NCBI RefSeq assembly: GCF_024752305.1
Contig: NZ_JANTHX010000008.1
Coordinates: 320,825 to 384,824, forward strand
Direction: 5' to 3'
DNA from: Protaetiibacter mangrovi
Lineage (GTDB): Bacteria > Actinomycetota > Actinomycetes > Actinomycetales > Microbacteriaceae
Length of the DNA: 64,000 nt
Part shown: one piece after another, positions 51,120 to 58,846 of the stretch
Layout: each line of letters opens with the position of its first letter
How positions within the stretch are numbered: position 1 is the first letter of the stretch
Made by a program: the position numbers and the translations under genes
Notes under the pieces: model-generated
Database searches by the model: none
Told to the model about the DNA's origin: nothing
What the model saw: only the letters and a program-made list of their open reading frames with translations

Positions 51120-51323
51120 GTTTCGACCGTACCGCCTCCGGGGTGGCGTGCGGATGAGCGATCGGGGTACAAGGGTGCCCGTAGAACGGGAGGTCTGTCC
51201 GCCGTGGCACCCATCCGCGGGTGGAACGCCACCCACTGTACCCCGGAATCCACCCTGAACGTCACCTGTGTAAGTGACCAGAATGGACTGAAATGCCTGG
51301 TCAGAAGGCTATTGGCGTCGAAA

Positions 51324-51339
51324 GTGGGAGCGCTCCCAC
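51324..51339. promoter_or_regulatory. Perfect palindrome containing a CelR/CebR-type operator
   Basis: GTGGGAGCGCTCCCAC is a perfect 16-bp palindrome. Its inner 14 bases, TGGGAGCGCTCCCA, are the published operator of the LacI-family cellobiose regulators CelR (Thermobifida) and CebR (Streptomyces). It lies 30 bp upstream of the -35 box of the fibre locus. No LacI-family gene is present in the window. Confidence 0.75.
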
Positions 51340-51369
51340 GCCCCCCGCAGTGGGGCGGCCTCGTCCCCT

Positions 51370-51397
51370 TTGTCCGCCTTATGGAGGACCGTAGATT
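51370..51397 (+). promoter_or_regulatory. Promoter of the fibre locus
   Basis: TTGTCC (51370-51375) and TAGATT (51392-51397) with a 16-bp spacer; the most complete -35/-10 pair I see in the window. Confidence 0.6.
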
Positions 51398-51544
51398 GAG
51401 TGCAGTGGGGGATAGACAACATGACCCGCTCCACGACGGCCTGCGCAGGGCGCCGACCGGAACACAACCCGACGACATGACGTGCCTCCGGCGCGCCCTG
51501 CGTCATGCGCAACCCGACATCCACCCCGAAAGGCACAACCCGAA

Positions 51545-52171
51545 ATGAACAAGAACATCAAGGCGTCGATCGCCATCGCGGCAGGCGTGATCCTGCTCAT
51601 GGGCGGCGCCGGTTCGCTCGCCTACTGGAACGACTCGGTCAACGTCGGCCCCGCGTCCGGGAGCAACTCGATCAGCGCGGGCACCCTCTCGGTCGCCGCG
51701 GTGAACGCCGGCACCTGGACCAAGGCGTTCTACAACGCCAGCAACACCCAGGTCGTCGCCCCCGCCACCGTCTCGCCCCTCTCGGGCGTGTCGATCGTGC
51801 CGGGCAACCGACTCGTCTACACCCAGACGTTCAACATCACCGCCACCGGCCAGGACCTGTGGTTCACGATCGGCACCACCAACGGCGCCGTCTCGGGCAC
51901 CACCGCCAGCGCCGCCGACACCGCGCTCGCGCTCGCGATCAACAACTCGACCAACAGCTCGATCTCGGTCGGCAGCGTGACCGGCGGCAACGTCGTGGCC
52001 GCCACCACGCCGGGCGTCTACAAGGTGAACTCGAGCGCCGGCCCGTCGACCATCACGGTCACCTGGACGGTCGACTTCCCGTTCGGCGCCTCGGCGTCCA
52101 ACACCAGCAAGCTGGGCTCCGTCTCGCTGAGCCAGGGTGCCATCACCCTGACCCAGGTCGCGGCCCCGTAA
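51545..52171 (+). CDS. Alternate-signal-peptide exported protein (TasA/CalY-like fibre subunit)
   Basis: A 208-aa exported protein. The signal region MNKNIKASIAIAAGVILLMG, followed by GAGSLAYWNDSVNV, is the SipW-dependent alternate type seen in TasA/camelysin-like and RER_14450-like proteins. The mature part is a Thr/Ser/Ala-rich beta protein with VVAPATVSPLSGVSIVPGNRL and no cysteines. It is the first gene of the locus and is followed by a hairpin, which would make it the most abundant product: a likely major fibre subunit. Confidence 0.82.
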   Translation: MNKNIKASIAIAAGVILLMGGAGSLAYWNDSVNVGPASGSNSISAGTLSVAAVNAGTWTKAFYNASNTQVVAPATVSPLSGVSIVPGNRLVYTQTFNITATGQDLWFTIGTTNGAVSGTTASAADTALALAINNSTNSSISVGSVTGGNVVAATTPGVYKVNSSAGPSTITVTWTVDFPFGASASNTSKLGSVSLSQGAITLTQVAAP

Positions 52172-52177
52172 GACGGT

Positions 52178-52214
52178 CGGTCCGGGGACCCCACCCTGCC
52201 GGATCCCCGGACCG
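52178..52214 (+). terminator. Intra-operon hairpin after the first fibre gene
   Basis: CGGTCCGGGGA (52178-52188) pairs with TCCCCGGACCG (52204-52214), an 11-bp stem with a 15-base loop and no T-run. It may act as a partial terminator or an mRNA stabiliser that raises the ratio of the first gene. Confidence 0.5.
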
Positions 52215-52244
52215 CCATCCCTCCCCCCGAACGACGACGCTGAG

Positions 52245-52874
52245 ATGACGAGAACGATGAACCCGAACCGGAGAGCACGCGGCCGCTACCGCGCCGCCCC
52301 GGGCGTCGTCTCGTCCTCTCGGCGTCGTCCCCGTCTGCGCCTGCGGTTGCCGGGCATCCGCACCCTGCTCGGTGCGACCGCCGCGCTCTCGATCGGCGTC
52401 GGTGGCGCGGTCGTCGCGGCGGGCGGCAGCTACGCCTACCTCAACGCGACCGTCGCCGTCGGCGACGGCGGCAGCATCGCCTCGGGCACCGCCGCCCTCA
52501 CGCTCACCCGGGGAGCCGGCGCCGCGACCTCGGCGCTCACCATCCCCGCCGCCGTGTACGCCGGCATGCTGCCGGGCGACATCGTGAACCAGAGCATCAC
52601 CCTCACCAACGCGGGCAACACGACCCTGCTCGTCACGGCATCCGCCACCTCGGACGGCGCCTGGGACACCCGCGTCGCCTCCGGAGCGTGCCCCGCGACC
52701 CAGCTCGGCACCACCGCGCTCGGCACCACCCCGGTCTCCTACGCCACCCTCGCCGCGGCCGGCACCTCGACCGTGTGCCTGCAGGTCGTGCTGCCCGCAT
52801 CCGCGCCGGCGGCGACCATGAACACCTCGATCACCTACACCGTGACCTTCGACGGGACGCAGGTGGCCTCATGA
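52245..52874 (+). CDS. Exported protein with alternate signal peptide (second fibre-locus subunit)
   Basis: A 209-aa protein. A long basic N-terminus (RRPRLRLRLPGIR) precedes the hydrophobic core TLLGATAALSIGVGGAVVAA and the motif GGSYAYLNATVAV, equivalent to SLAYWND of the first gene. The mature part has beta-sandwich phrases (LPGDIVNQSITLTNAGNTTL) and two cysteines (GACPATQ, TVCLQV). It probably joins the fibre as a minor or anchoring subunit. The ATG at 52257 is an alternative start. The stop overlaps the next ATG by four bases. Confidence 0.8.
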   Translation: MTRTMNPNRRARGRYRAAPGVVSSSRRRPRLRLRLPGIRTLLGATAALSIGVGGAVVAAGGSYAYLNATVAVGDGGSIASGTAALTLTRGAGAATSALTIPAAVYAGMLPGDIVNQSITLTNAGNTTLLVTASATSDGAWDTRVASGACPATQLGTTALGTTPVSYATLAAAGTSTVCLQVVLPASAPAATMNTSITYTVTFDGTQVAS

Positions 52875-54292
52875 GGATCGGACGGATCGGGCGCGGGGCG
52901 AGGATCTCCCTCGTCGCCGGCATCGCCGCCTTCAGCGTGCTCGCCGGAACCGGCGCCGGATGGGCGTACTGGAGCGCCCAGGCGAGCTCCACGACCACCC
53001 TCGCCGCCGCGAACCTCACCGTCACCAGCAGCGGCTTCGCCGCGAGCACGCTCGGCAACGAGAACGTGACCGCGGCGGGCGCCTCCTCGCTCTCCACCAC
53101 GGGCAGCATCACCCTCACCAACTCCACCGTCACCTCGAGCACGCAGATCCAGACGCTCAGCGTGACCTTCTCGCGCGCGTCGGGCGACACCACCCTCGCC
53201 GGCGCGACCACGCTGACGGTCTGGCCGGTCGCCTCGGCGGCGAACTGCACCGCGACCGCCATCCCCACCGGGGCCACCTCGGCGAGCTGGTCGGCCGGCG
53301 TCACGGTGTCGACACCGCTGGCGGCGGGCAACTCGGCGATCTACTGCCTGCGCAACACGGTGGCGGATCGGCAGAGCATCTCCGCGGCGAGCGGAACCCG
53401 CAGCTTCACCCCGCAGGCCGCGGCGACCCTCACGGTGGGCAACTTCACCGGTACGGCGACGCCGACGAGCACCGTGCAGAGCCAGTACATCTACCCCCTG
53501 CAGCAGATCTCGGCCGGCTACTGGTGGTACGTCACCCTCGCGTCGACCACCTGGTGCTGGGACGTCAGCGGCCAGGCCACCACGAGCGGTTCGCAGCTCA
53601 TCTCGTTCGCCTGCAAGAACGGCACCGACGCCAACCAGGACTTCCGCTACGTCGACGGCGACGGAGACGGCTACGGCAACTTCCAGCCCCGCCACGCGAC
53701 GAACCTGCGGGTCGCCGCGGCGAACTCCACGACGTCCGGATCGGCCGTCGACATGCGCACCGCGGACGACGCATCCGCCCTGCAGCAGTGGCAGCCGCAG
53801 CTCGTGAGCGGCAGCGGGGCGTCGGGCACCTATCAGTTCGTCAACAAGTACTCGGGGCTGTGTCTCACGATGCCGGCGACGAGCACGGGTGCGGCCACGC
53901 AGACCACATGCGCGGGCAGCTCCTCCCAGCGGTTCACCTTCACCCAGCGGTCGGCCGTGCAGCTGACCAGCCTGAGCTGCACCAGCACGGGCAGCGGCAA
54001 CGGTCGCACCGCGACGTACAGCTGGACCTCCGACTGGGCGGGCGGCGGCTACACCGTGCAGGCCCAGCAGACCTCGACGAGCGCCTGGCAGACCATCGCG
54101 AGCGCGAGCGGCGCCGGCGCCACCTCGGCGGGCGTCCCCGCGCCGATCGGAACCCCGCTCACGAGCTGGGGATCGGGCACCTACAACGTGCGGATCCTCA
54201 ACGTCGACGGTGCCGTCGTCGGCACGGACACCATCACCGTGAGCGCCCAGTACGCCTTCATCTTCTTCCAGTACTACTACGCGGGGTGCTGA
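52871..54292 (+). CDS. Exported ricin-type lectin protein of the fibre locus
   Basis: A 473-aa exported protein. The signal region ISLVAGIAAFSVLAGTGAGW, then AYWSAQASS, is of the alternate type. An N-terminal beta domain of about 170 residues is followed by a ricin-type beta-trefoil (ISAGYWWYVTLASTTWCWDV, LRVAAANSTTSG, YQFVNKYSGLCLTMPATSTG, SSQRFTFTQR) and a C-terminal beta domain ending in aromatic residues (AFIFFQYYYAGC). The lectin should bind polysaccharide and could give the fibre an adhesive tip. It is coupled to the genes on both sides. Confidence 0.82.
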   Translation: MRIGRIGRGARISLVAGIAAFSVLAGTGAGWAYWSAQASSTTTLAAANLTVTSSGFAASTLGNENVTAAGASSLSTTGSITLTNSTVTSSTQIQTLSVTFSRASGDTTLAGATTLTVWPVASAANCTATAIPTGATSASWSAGVTVSTPLAAGNSAIYCLRNTVADRQSISAASGTRSFTPQAAATLTVGNFTGTATPTSTVQSQYIYPLQQISAGYWWYVTLASTTWCWDVSGQATTSGSQLISFACKNGTDANQDFRYVDGDGDGYGNFQPRHATNLRVAAANSTTSGSAVDMRTADDASALQQWQPQLVSGSGASGTYQFVNKYSGLCLTMPATSTGAATQTTCAGSSSQRFTFTQRSAVQLTSLSCTSTGSGNGRTATYSWTSDWAGGGYTVQAQQTSTSAWQTIASASGAGATSAGVPAPIGTPLTSWGSGTYNVRILNVDGAVVGTDTITVSAQYAFIFFQYYYAGC

Positions 54293-54294
54293 CG

Positions 54295-55113
54295 GTGCGG
54301 CGGCCGGGACTCCTCGCCGGGGCCATCGCGGTTCCGCTCGCCCTCGTCGGCATCCTCACCGCCTCGCCGGCGGGTGCCGCGAGCGATCCGATCGGCCTGT
54401 CCTCCGACGGAGTGAGCTTCTCCGCCGGATATCCGGGCCAACTGTTCGGCGGGGTCGCCGTCGTGCCGGGGGGCACCGCGACCCGCTCCTTCTGGGTCAA
54501 GAACCAGGAGGCGTCGGCGGGCAACCTCGCGGTCGCCATCCGCGACGTCGGCGGCGACGACGGCGTCTTCATCTCCGCGCTCTCCGTGACCGCCGAGGCG
54601 GGCGTCATGACGGGGCCCACCGTCGGCTTCGAGGACGTCGACCCCTGCACCCAGATCCTCGGCGGCGTGCAGCTCGCCCCCGGTTCCGTCGTGCGCGTCG
54701 ACGTCTCGCTCAGCCTCGCCGGCACCCTGAGCGGTCTCGAGGCGCAGGCCGCGATCGGCGCGTTCGACCTCGTGGTCGTGCTGCGCAGCGCCGAGGTGGC
54801 GGCGCCCGATCCGTGCGCGGCCCAGCCCGTGGAAGCGCCCCCGGCACCTCCCGCGGGAGGGCCGACGACCCCGACCCCCGAGTTCACCGACAGCGAGACC
54901 GTGCCCGGATCCGGCGGAGCGGTCGCCGATCCGGCGCCCACGCCCACCCCGTCGCCGCTGCCGGACACCGGCGACGAGACCACCGACCCGACGGCGTGGA
55001 ACACCGCCCGCCTCTACCAGGAGTACTTCGTCGCCGGGTGGCTGCTGGCCTTCGTTCTGGGGGGCGGCTACGCCTGGTTCCGTGGACGCCGACGTGAAAG
55101 GATCCCCGAATGA
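54295..55113 (+). CDS. Surface protein with LPxTG-like anchor (fibre locus)
   Basis: A 272-aa protein with a conventional signal peptide (RRPGLLAGAIAVPLALVGIL, then TASPAGAASD), a beta-rich domain of about 170 residues, a Pro/Thr-rich stalk (APPAPPAGGPTTPTP) and LPDTG followed by a hydrophobic helix and the tail RGRRRERIPE. It may anchor the fibre to the cell envelope. The LPDTG motif lies about 20 residues before the helix, more than usual, so sortase use is likely but not certain. GTG 54286 is the other possible start. The stop overlaps the sipW start. Confidence 0.75.
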   Translation: MRRPGLLAGAIAVPLALVGILTASPAGAASDPIGLSSDGVSFSAGYPGQLFGGVAVVPGGTATRSFWVKNQEASAGNLAVAIRDVGGDDGVFISALSVTAEAGVMTGPTVGFEDVDPCTQILGGVQLAPGSVVRVDVSLSLAGTLSGLEAQAAIGAFDLVVVLRSAEVAAPDPCAAQPVEAPPAPPAGGPTTPTPEFTDSETVPGSGGAVADPAPTPTPSPLPDTGDETTDPTAWNTARLYQEYFVAGWLLAFVLGGGYAWFRGRRRERIPE

Positions 55114-55757
55114 GCGAGCGGCGTGCGGCTCGGGACGCGCAGAAGAAGGACCACGGCCTCCTCTACTACATCGGGGTCGGGCTCAGCTGGGGCGTGCTCG
55201 CGCTCGTCGCGCTGATCGCCGCCCTCGTCGTGGTCGTTCCGGCCGTCGCGCAGGCGACGCCGTACACGATCCTCACGAGCTCGATGGAGCCGAACTACCC
55301 GCCCGGCACCCTGGTGATCGTCAAGCCGATCGCGACCGACGACATCCGGATCGGCACCGTCATCACCTACCAGCTCGAGTCGGGCGAGCCCGAGGTCGTG
55401 ACCCACCGGGTCGTGCAGATCGTGCAGCCGAACCTGCCGGGTGGCGAGAAGAGCTTCGTCACCAAGGGCGACGCCAACAGCCAGGCCGACCCGAACCCCG
55501 TCAAGCCCGTGCAGATCCGCGGCGCCGTCTGGTACGCGGTGCCGTGGATCGGATGGGTCAACAACCTGGTCAACGGCGACATGCGCTCGATCATCATCCC
55601 CGTGGTCGCCGGGTTCCTCTTCCTCTACGGCGGGTGGCTCATCGTCTCGAACCGCCTCGAGAAGCGGAAGAAGCGCCGCACGGAGGAGCTGGCGGCGCAG
55701 GAGGCGGCAGGCCAGGAGGAGCTCGCCCGCTACGCGCCGCCCGGCCCCTCGGCCTGA
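55110..55757 (+). CDS. SipW/ER-type signal peptidase
   Basis: A 215-aa signal peptidase I of the SipW (endoplasmic reticulum) type. Nucleophile Ser58 is in TSSMEPNYPPGTLV, and the general base is His99 in VVTHRVVQI where bacterial LepB has Lys. The conserved VTKGDANSQADPNPV follows. Helices at both ends (about 20-48 and 165-185) span the membrane. SipW in Bacillus processes TasA and TapA, so this enzyme most likely matures the three alternate-signal proteins encoded just upstream. Its ATG overlaps the previous stop. Confidence 0.93.
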   Translation: MSERRAARDAQKKDHGLLYYIGVGLSWGVLALVALIAALVVVVPAVAQATPYTILTSSMEPNYPPGTLVIVKPIATDDIRIGTVITYQLESGEPEVVTHRVVQIVQPNLPGGEKSFVTKGDANSQADPNPVKPVQIRGAVWYAVPWIGWVNNLVNGDMRSIIIPVVAGFLFLYGGWLIVSNRLEKRKKRRTEELAAQEAAGQEELARYAPPGPSA

Positions 55758-55815
55758 GCGGCGCCCGTCGCCGCCACGACATCGGGCCGTAACCCGGTGA
55801 CCCTAGGCTGACGTC

Positions 55816-58374
55816 GTGAAGGCCATCCGTCGGTTCACCGTCCGCACCGTGCTCCCCGACGTGCTCGCGCCGCTCGAGGAGCTCGCCGCGAACCTGCGCT
55901 GGTCGTGGCATCAGCCGACGCTCGAACTGTTCCGCGACATCGCGCCCGAGCTGTGGGACGAGCTCGGCAAGGATCCGTACGGGCTGCTCGGCGAGGTGCA
56001 GCCCGCCCGACTCGCCGAGCTCGCGGCCGACGAGGCGTTCGTCGGTCGCGCGGTCGCGCTGCGCGACGAGCTGCGCGCCTACCTCGGCGCACCGCGCTGG
56101 TACCAGGGGCTCGGATCCCACGCACCGGCCACCGTCGCCTACTTCTCGCCCGAGTTCGGCATCGCGGATGCGCTCCCGCAGTACTCGGGCGGCCTCGGCA
56201 TCCTGGCGGGCGACCACCTGAAGGCCGCGTCGGATCTCGGCGTGCCGATCGTCGGCGTCGGACTGTTCTACCGCGCCGGCTACTTCCGCCAGGCCATCTC
56301 GCGGGAGGGCTGGCAGCTCGAGAGCTACCCGGTGCTCGACCCCGACGGACTGCCGATGAGCGTGCTGCGCGCCCCCGACGGCACCGCCGCCCAGGTCGTG
56401 CTCGCCCTGCCCGACGGCAAGGCGCTCACCGCGCGGATCTGGCTGCTTGCGGTCGGCCGGGTGCCGTTGCTGCTGCTCGACACGGACGTGCCCGAGAACC
56501 CCGAGGAGCTGCGCTCGGTCACCGATCGCCTGTACGGCGGGGGCGGGGAGCATCGGCTGCTGCAGGAGCTGCTGCTCGGCATCGGGGGAGCGCGCGCGGT
56601 GGGGATCTACGCCCGGCTGGCGGGCATCCCCGAGCCCACCGTCTTCCACACCAACGAGGGCCACGCCGGCTTCCTCGGCCTCGAGCGCATCCGCGAGCTC
56701 GTCGGCGACGGCCTCTCGTTCGCCGAAGCGCTCGAGGTGGTGCGCGCGGGCACCGTGTTCACCACCCATACACCGGTGCCGGCGGGCATCGACCGCTTCG
56801 AGGCGCCGCTCGTCGAGCGCTACTTCTCGACCGAGCTGCTGCCCGGGGTCGACGCGGCCGACGTGCTCGCCCTCGGCGCCGAGGACTACGAAGGCGGTGC
56901 GGCCGACACGTTCAACATGGCCGTGATGGGCCTGCGCCTCGCACAGCGCGCCAACGGCGTCTCGCTGCTGCACGGCGCCGTCAGCCGACAGATGTTCGGC
57001 GCACTCTGGCCCGGGTTCGACAGCGAGGAGGTGCCGATCACCTCGATCACCAACGGCGTGCACCCGGCCACCTGGACCGATCCGCGGGTGCGCGCGCTCG
57101 CCGCCTCGAAGCTCGGCACCGACGATGCGACCGCGTGCGACTGGACCACCGACGCGGTGACCGACGCCGAGCTGTGGCGGCTGCGGGGCGAGCTGCGCGC
57201 CCAGCTCGTGGCCGATGCCCGGCGCCGGATGGCGGCCGCCTGGGAGGAGCAGAACCCCGGGGTGCCCGCACCGCCCTGGTACCGCGAGCTGTTGTCGCCC
57301 GAGGTGCTGACGATCGGCTTCGCCCGCCGCGTGCCCACCTACAAGCGGCTCACCCTCATGCTGCAGGACCCGGACCGCCTGCGCGCCCTGCTCACCGACC
57401 CCGACCGCCCGGTGCAGCTGGTCGTCGCGGGCAAGTCCCACCCGGCCGACGACGGCGGCAAGCGGCTCATCCAGCTGCTCGTCGAGTTCTCGCAGGACCC
57501 CGAGGTGCGCGGGCGCATCGTGTTCCTGCCCGACTACGACATCGGCATGGCCCAGACGCTCTACCCAGGCTGCGACGTGTGGCTCAACAACCCCCTGCGC
57601 CCCCTCGAGGCCTGCGGCACCTCGGGCATGAAGGCGGCCCTCAACGGATCGCTCAACCTCTCGATCCTCGACGGATGGTGGAGCGAGTTCCACGACGAGC
57701 ACAACGGCTGGGCGATCCCGTCGGCGGACTCCGCGGGCGACGCGGCCGAGCGCGACGCGCTCGAGGCCGCCGCGATGTACGACCTGATCGAGCACCAGAT
57801 CGCCCCCCGCTTCTACGACCGCGGGGCGGACGGCGTGCCCGCCGCCTGGGTCGCCGACATCCGTCACACGCTCGCGACCCTGTCGCCGGCGCTCTCGGCC
57901 GAGCGCATGGTGCGCGAGTACGTCGAGCGCCTGTACCTGCCGGCCGCCGCATCCGAGACCGCGATCACGAGCGGCGACTACTCGGCGGCGCGGGAGCTGG
58001 CCGCCTGGGTGGCCCGCGTGCGGGGCGCCTGGCCGGAGGTGCACGTGGCGCACGTCGAGTCGGGCGGCGTGGACGCGTCACCCCACGTCGGCGAGGAGCT
58101 GCGGGTGCGCGCCTTCGTCGAACTCGGCGACCTCGGCCCCGACGACGTCGCGGTCGAGCTCGTGCACGGTCGTCCGCGGGCGGGGGAGGAGCTGGGCGAC
58201 GCCCACGTCGTGCCCCTCGAGCTCGAGAGCCACGACCTCGGCAAGCCCGCGGTCTACACCGGCTCGCTACGGTTCGAGCGCGCGGGCGCCTTCGGCTACA
58301 CCGTGCGCGTCGTGCCGCGGAACGCGCTGTTCGCCTCCGACGCGGAGCTCGGCCTGGTCGCCCTCGCGGGGTAG
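55816..58374 (+). CDS. glgP: Alpha-glucan (glycogen) phosphorylase
   Basis: An 852-aa phosphorylase that releases glucose-1-phosphate from alpha-1,4-glucans. N-terminal ELAANLRWSWHQPTLELFRD, then YFSPEFGIADALPQYSGGLGILAGDHLK and the phosphate/PLP region ITNGVHPATW, EACGTSGMKAALNGSLNLS (PLP Lys606) and GWWSEFHDEHNGW. This is the shorter GlgP subfamily found in actinobacteria and archaea. A TAGGCT -10 box (55804-55809) ends six bases before the GTG, so the transcript is probably leaderless. It is convergent with the ybaK-like gene. Confidence 0.95.
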   Translation: MKAIRRFTVRTVLPDVLAPLEELAANLRWSWHQPTLELFRDIAPELWDELGKDPYGLLGEVQPARLAELAADEAFVGRAVALRDELRAYLGAPRWYQGLGSHAPATVAYFSPEFGIADALPQYSGGLGILAGDHLKAASDLGVPIVGVGLFYRAGYFRQAISREGWQLESYPVLDPDGLPMSVLRAPDGTAAQVVLALPDGKALTARIWLLAVGRVPLLLLDTDVPENPEELRSVTDRLYGGGGEHRLLQELLLGIGGARAVGIYARLAGIPEPTVFHTNEGHAGFLGLERIRELVGDGLSFAEALEVVRAGTVFTTHTPVPAGIDRFEAPLVERYFSTELLPGVDAADVLALGAEDYEGGAADTFNMAVMGLRLAQRANGVSLLHGAVSRQMFGALWPGFDSEEVPITSITNGVHPATWTDPRVRALAASKLGTDDATACDWTTDAVTDAELWRLRGELRAQLVADARRRMAAAWEEQNPGVPAPPWYRELLSPEVLTIGFARRVPTYKRLTLMLQDPDRLRALLTDPDRPVQLVVAGKSHPADDGGKRLIQLLVEFSQDPEVRGRIVFLPDYDIGMAQTLYPGCDVWLNNPLRPLEACGTSGMKAALNGSLNLSILDGWWSEFHDEHNGWAIPSADSAGDAAERDALEAAAMYDLIEHQIAPRFYDRGADGVPAAWVADIRHTLATLSPALSAERMVREYVERLYLPAAASETAITSGDYSAARELAAWVARVRGAWPEVHVAHVESGGVDASPHVGEELRVRAFVELGDLGPDDVAVELVHGRPRAGEELGDAHVVPLELESHDLGKPAVYTGSLRFERAGAFGYTVRVVPRNALFASDAELGLVALAG

Positions 58375-58375
58375 C

Positions 58376-58846
58376 TCAGCGCGCGATGTCGGCGACGACC
58401 GCGTCGGTGGCGCGCACCAGATCCGCCGGCGCCAGCCCCAGGTCGAAACCGCGGCGGCCACCCGAGACGTAGACCACGTCCCACAGCTCGGCGGTCTCGT
58501 CGAGCACCGTCTCGTGGCGGGTCTTCTGACCGATCGGGCTGATGCCGCCCACCACGTAGCCGGTGCGCTTCTCGGCGAGCGCCGGGTCGGCCATCACCGC
58601 CTTCTTGCCGCCGACCGCCGCGGCGAGGGCCTTCAGGTCGAGCTTGCCCGTCACCGGGACGATGCCCACCACGAGCCGTCCGTCGACGTCGGCGAGCAGC
58701 GTCTTGAACACCTGGTCCGGGTCGAGACCGAGCGCGGTCGCCGCCTCCATGCCGAAGTCGCGGTTGCCCGGGTCGTGCGTGTAGGCGTGTTCGCTGAACG
58801 GGATGCCGGCCGCCGTCAGCGCCGCCGTCGCGGGGGTGCCCGCCAT
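58376..58846 (-). CDS. ybaK: Cys-tRNA(Pro)/Cys-tRNA(Cys) deacylase, YbaK/EbsC
   Basis: A 156-aa YbaK-family editing enzyme that removes mischarged Cys from tRNA(Pro). Signature stretches: AATALGLDPDQVFKTLLADVDG (Lys of the active site), VVGIVPVTGKLDLKALAAAVG, KRTGYVVGGISPIGQK and a C-terminal VVYVSGGRRGFDLGLAPADL. The ATG shares a base with the glgX stop, so the two are co-transcribed. Confidence 0.93.
   Translation of the reverse strand: MAGTPATAALTAAGIPFSEHAYTHDPGNRDFGMEAATALGLDPDQVFKTLLADVDGRLVVGIVPVTGKLDLKALAAAVGGKKAVMADPALAEKRTGYVVGGISPIGQKTRHETVLDETAELWDVVYVSGGRRGFDLGLAPADLVRATDAVVADIAR

Larger units (their letters stand above)
51120..51544. other. Divergent regulatory region between glgE and the fibre locus
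   Basis: 425 bp without a gene. It contains the minus-strand glgE promoter, an inverted repeat GGGGTACA/TGTACCCC (51164-51171 and 51237-51244), a spaced dyad GTCAC/GTGAC (51261-51278), the perfect palindrome at 51324-51339 and a plus-strand promoter at 51370-51397. The fibre-locus transcript would start near 51404 with a leader of about 140 bases. Confidence 0.7.

Noticed and set aside
51261-51278. GTCAC-N8-GTGAC dyad as a CRP-type site
   Set aside because: CRP sites have the half-sites in the opposite orientation (TGTGA-N6-TCACA); here the arms are reversed and short.
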